Origin: Magicicada septendecula
Taxonomy: Eukaryota > Arthropoda > Insecta > Hemiptera > Cicadidae
DNA length: 64,000 bases
Direction of reading: 5' to 3'
Assembly (NCBI GenBank): GCA_034769895.1
Contig: CM068372.1
Coordinates: 240,088,343-240,152,342, forward strand
Part shown: one piece after another, positions 62,214 through 64,000 of the stretch
Layout of the letters: every line of letters starts with the position of its first letter
How positions within the stretch are numbered: position 1 is the stretch's first letter
Position numbers and translations under genes: made by a program
Notes under the pieces: generated by a model
Told to the model about the DNA's origin: nothing
The model's input: the letters and a program-made list of their open reading frames with translations, nothing else
Databases searched by the model: none

Positions 62214-62946
62214 ACTCAGTGGTTAAAGAAGTGGCGGATAAAGGCGAACAGAACTAAATCATCTCACGTTACCTTCACTATGAGACGTGACAGCTGCCCG
62301 CCGGTAACACTCAATAACTGCCAACTACCGCAAAAGGAAGATGTAAATTACCTCAGTATATATCTGGACCGCCACCTTACCTGCCGAAAGCACATAATTA
62401 CCAATAACAAACAGCTCAGACTACAGTACAGGCAAATGTATTGGCTACTCGGAAGGAGATCCCCTGTAACTCTGGAAAGCAAACTCCTTATCTACAAAGC
62501 CATACTTAAGCCAATCTGGACATACGGCGTCCAGCTGTGGGGGACAGCGAGTACTTCAAATATCGAGATTTTACAACGGTTCCAGAATGTGGCGCTCCGA
62601 GCTATGGTCAACGCTCCTTGGTACGTACTGAATAATGTCGTCATCGAGAACGACCTCCAAGTGACTTCTGTCCGACATGAAATCAAACGATTCTTCGTTA
62701 AGTACAGTAAGAGACTAGCAGCGCACCCCAACAAACTAGCTCAAAAGCTCATGGAAGATGCAGGCACCAACACAAGAAGACAAACGCCACACACAAGTGG
62801 ACATTGCGGCTAGATTTATGTAATATTAGTGCTTAAGGAGGAGTGATCACTGGACCACCCTCTACATGTCATATATATATTGTCACCAATTTTGCCAAAT
62901 GTTTATTTTGTAAACAATTTGCAAAAATAAAATAAATTTAAAAAAA
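62214..62946 (+). mobile_element. Jockey-type LINE, 5'-truncated 3' end
   Basis: An open frame from about 62214 to 62813 reads QWLKKWRIKANRTKSSHVTF, then RRDSCPPVTLNNCQLPQ, VNYLSIYLDRHLTCRKHI, MYWLLGRRSPVTLESKLLIY and KAILKPIWTYGVQLWGTAS. These are the familiar C-terminal blocks of the RT of insect Jockey elements, downstream of the catalytic FADD region, which is absent. After the stop come an untranslated tail and an A-rich end (AAAATAAATTTAAAAAAA). 5' truncation at about 62214 is typical of LINE copies. The first Met at 62280 is internal. Confidence 0.9.
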
Positions 62947-63064
62947 CCAAACGTGTTGATAGGCTGACGTGTTCGTACTACTAATTCATTCGAAGGCTGT
63001 TTGTATTCTTAAGGAAACCATGTTAAAATAATATAGATGTTTTATGGTAATAATATAATAATAA
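62947..63064. other. Short AT-rich spacer
   Basis: Between the Jockey tail and the end of the pogo transposase; likely the pogo 3' non-coding part in its right half. Nothing further seen. Confidence 0.4.
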
Positions 63065-64000
63065 TTATAACGATTTTTGGGTTTGAAGTCTGTAAATAAC
63101 GGTGGCGGCAGTATCATTATACATTTTGACTCGTGAAAAAGTTAATTGTCTTTTGGCGCAAACAATTCTTACTACCTCCGCTAAATCGCGAATTTCTTTG
63201 ATCTCCAACAATTGGATGCCGTTGGATTCCTTTAGCTTTTCAAACCATTTACATCCTACCTTAAGGGTCTCAAAGGCTTTCGCATGAGATGCTCCAGAAT
63301 TTTCAGGTTCTTCCTCTTCATCCTCAGTTTTTTCGTTGTTTACATTAAATATTGCCTGAACGGTATCTTCGTCCGCCATCATTTGAAAACCGCCATCGTT
63401 GGCACACTATTCAAACCAGTTCACGATATCATTATTATCACACTTATTGATTGAGTAGTTGACTTTTGAAGCGACCAGCGACTCTGAAATTTTACTTATT
63501 ACTATATCATTTCCTGCTTCCTCTTCTTGTGCTGCAGCGTTGTCCTTTTTGTTTTTCTTCGTATTTGTGTTTCTCCTTTATCAATTTATTCCAATCTCGT
63601 TTTAAATTGCAAGTCTGAGTTGAATACAACGCGTCCACGATCATGTAGCAACAATCTTTCAAATTAATTTAAAGAAAAAAAAGACAAAACACTATCAACA
63701 CGATCGTTTTCAGCAGAGCAGCCGACGTAAAATGTTGCTTTCTGTTAACTTTCTTTAAAGCTGCAATAACGCTTTGATCAATCGGCTGAGTGGAGCCAGT
63801 GGTGGTGGCAGAATTCAACAGTGAATAAATCATTTTCTTGCTCCAACATTTCCGTGGAAGGATGTGCCGGTGCATTATCTGTCACCAACAGCACTTTTCC
63901 ATTTTCTTTGCCGACCATTTTTGCGAAATTCTTCACTTGGGGTATTAAGGTATTGTCATACCAGTCGACAAACACTTCGGTGTTCATCCACTCCTTTCTC
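63065..64000 (-). pseudogene. pogo/Tigger transposase C-terminal part, cut by window edge
   Basis: On the minus strand the DDE region reads MNTEVFVDWYDNTLIPQVKN, then GKVLLVTDNAPAHPS, which carries the second catalytic Asp. TQPIDQSVIAALKKVNRKQ follows in a shifted frame with the third Asp (QPIDQ). Further down are SLVASKVNYSIN and DIVNWF, then an acidic tail starting MMADEDTVQAIFNVNNEKTE (63382-63065). Frames change near 63800 and 63400, so the gene is broken. The N-terminal HTH should lie to the right of 64000. Family: pogo/Jerky-like DDE transposases. Confidence 0.85.

Overview
The window looks like intronic and intergenic DNA from a large, repeat-rich arthropod genome, most likely an insect. 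The evidence is spliceosomal mini-exons, long CA/TG microsatellites, and a mix of hAT, pogo, mariner, Helitron, RTE, Jockey, Penelope-like and Ty3/gypsy elements. A hemipteran is a guess, not a demonstration. There are no bacterial-style operons, and I saw no tRNA, rRNA or CRISPR.

Host component. Three short in-phase exons lie on the + strand at 1571-1630, 1989-2081 and 19503-19580. They are 60, 93 and 78 bases long, all multiples of three, and encode acidic peptides rich in psi-K-x-E (SUMO-acceptor-like) motifs. They look like cassette exons of one larger gene, possibly the linker region of a transcription factor. Nearly everything else is mobile DNA in or beside its introns.

Layout. 3245-3448 is a CA microsatellite. 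3451-8489 is a hAT transposon with TIRs and near-perfect 8-bp TSD, carrying a Helitron at 4357-5266. 8855-15300 is an RTE-like LINE remnant split by a Ty3/gypsy element (9192-15214, 4-bp TSD CCAG). 16033-16405 is a Penelope-like 3' fragment. 16522-19478 is an unclassified TG...CA insertion with ATAT flanks that ends 24 bp before exon 3. 20019-42478 is the most striking object: a head-to-tail array of a large LTR element, LTR-internal-LTR-internal-LTR-internal-LTR, with 7.04-kb period and one ATAT duplication at the outer ends only. Each internal part carries one 424-codon ORF on the minus strand in the gag position and no recognisable pol. 43601-46165 is a Penelope-like element with inverted segments and a hammerhead-ribozyme-like core at each end. 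47041-49369 is a second hAT with perfect 8-bp TSD. 50046-55413 is a third hAT-like element holding a diverged relative of the array LTR and a pogo/Tigger element (53283-54582), which itself holds a mariner remnant. 55903-62124 is framed by a diverged inverted repeat. 62214-62946 is a Jockey-type LINE 3' end, and 63065-64000 is the C-terminal part of a pogo/Tigger transposase running off the window edge.

The elements are nested layers with readable order: RTE before gypsy, hAT before Helitron, hAT before pogo before mariner. The LTR array is the youngest, since its copies are nearly identical. All assignments come from reading motifs and repeats by eye; no database search was possible.
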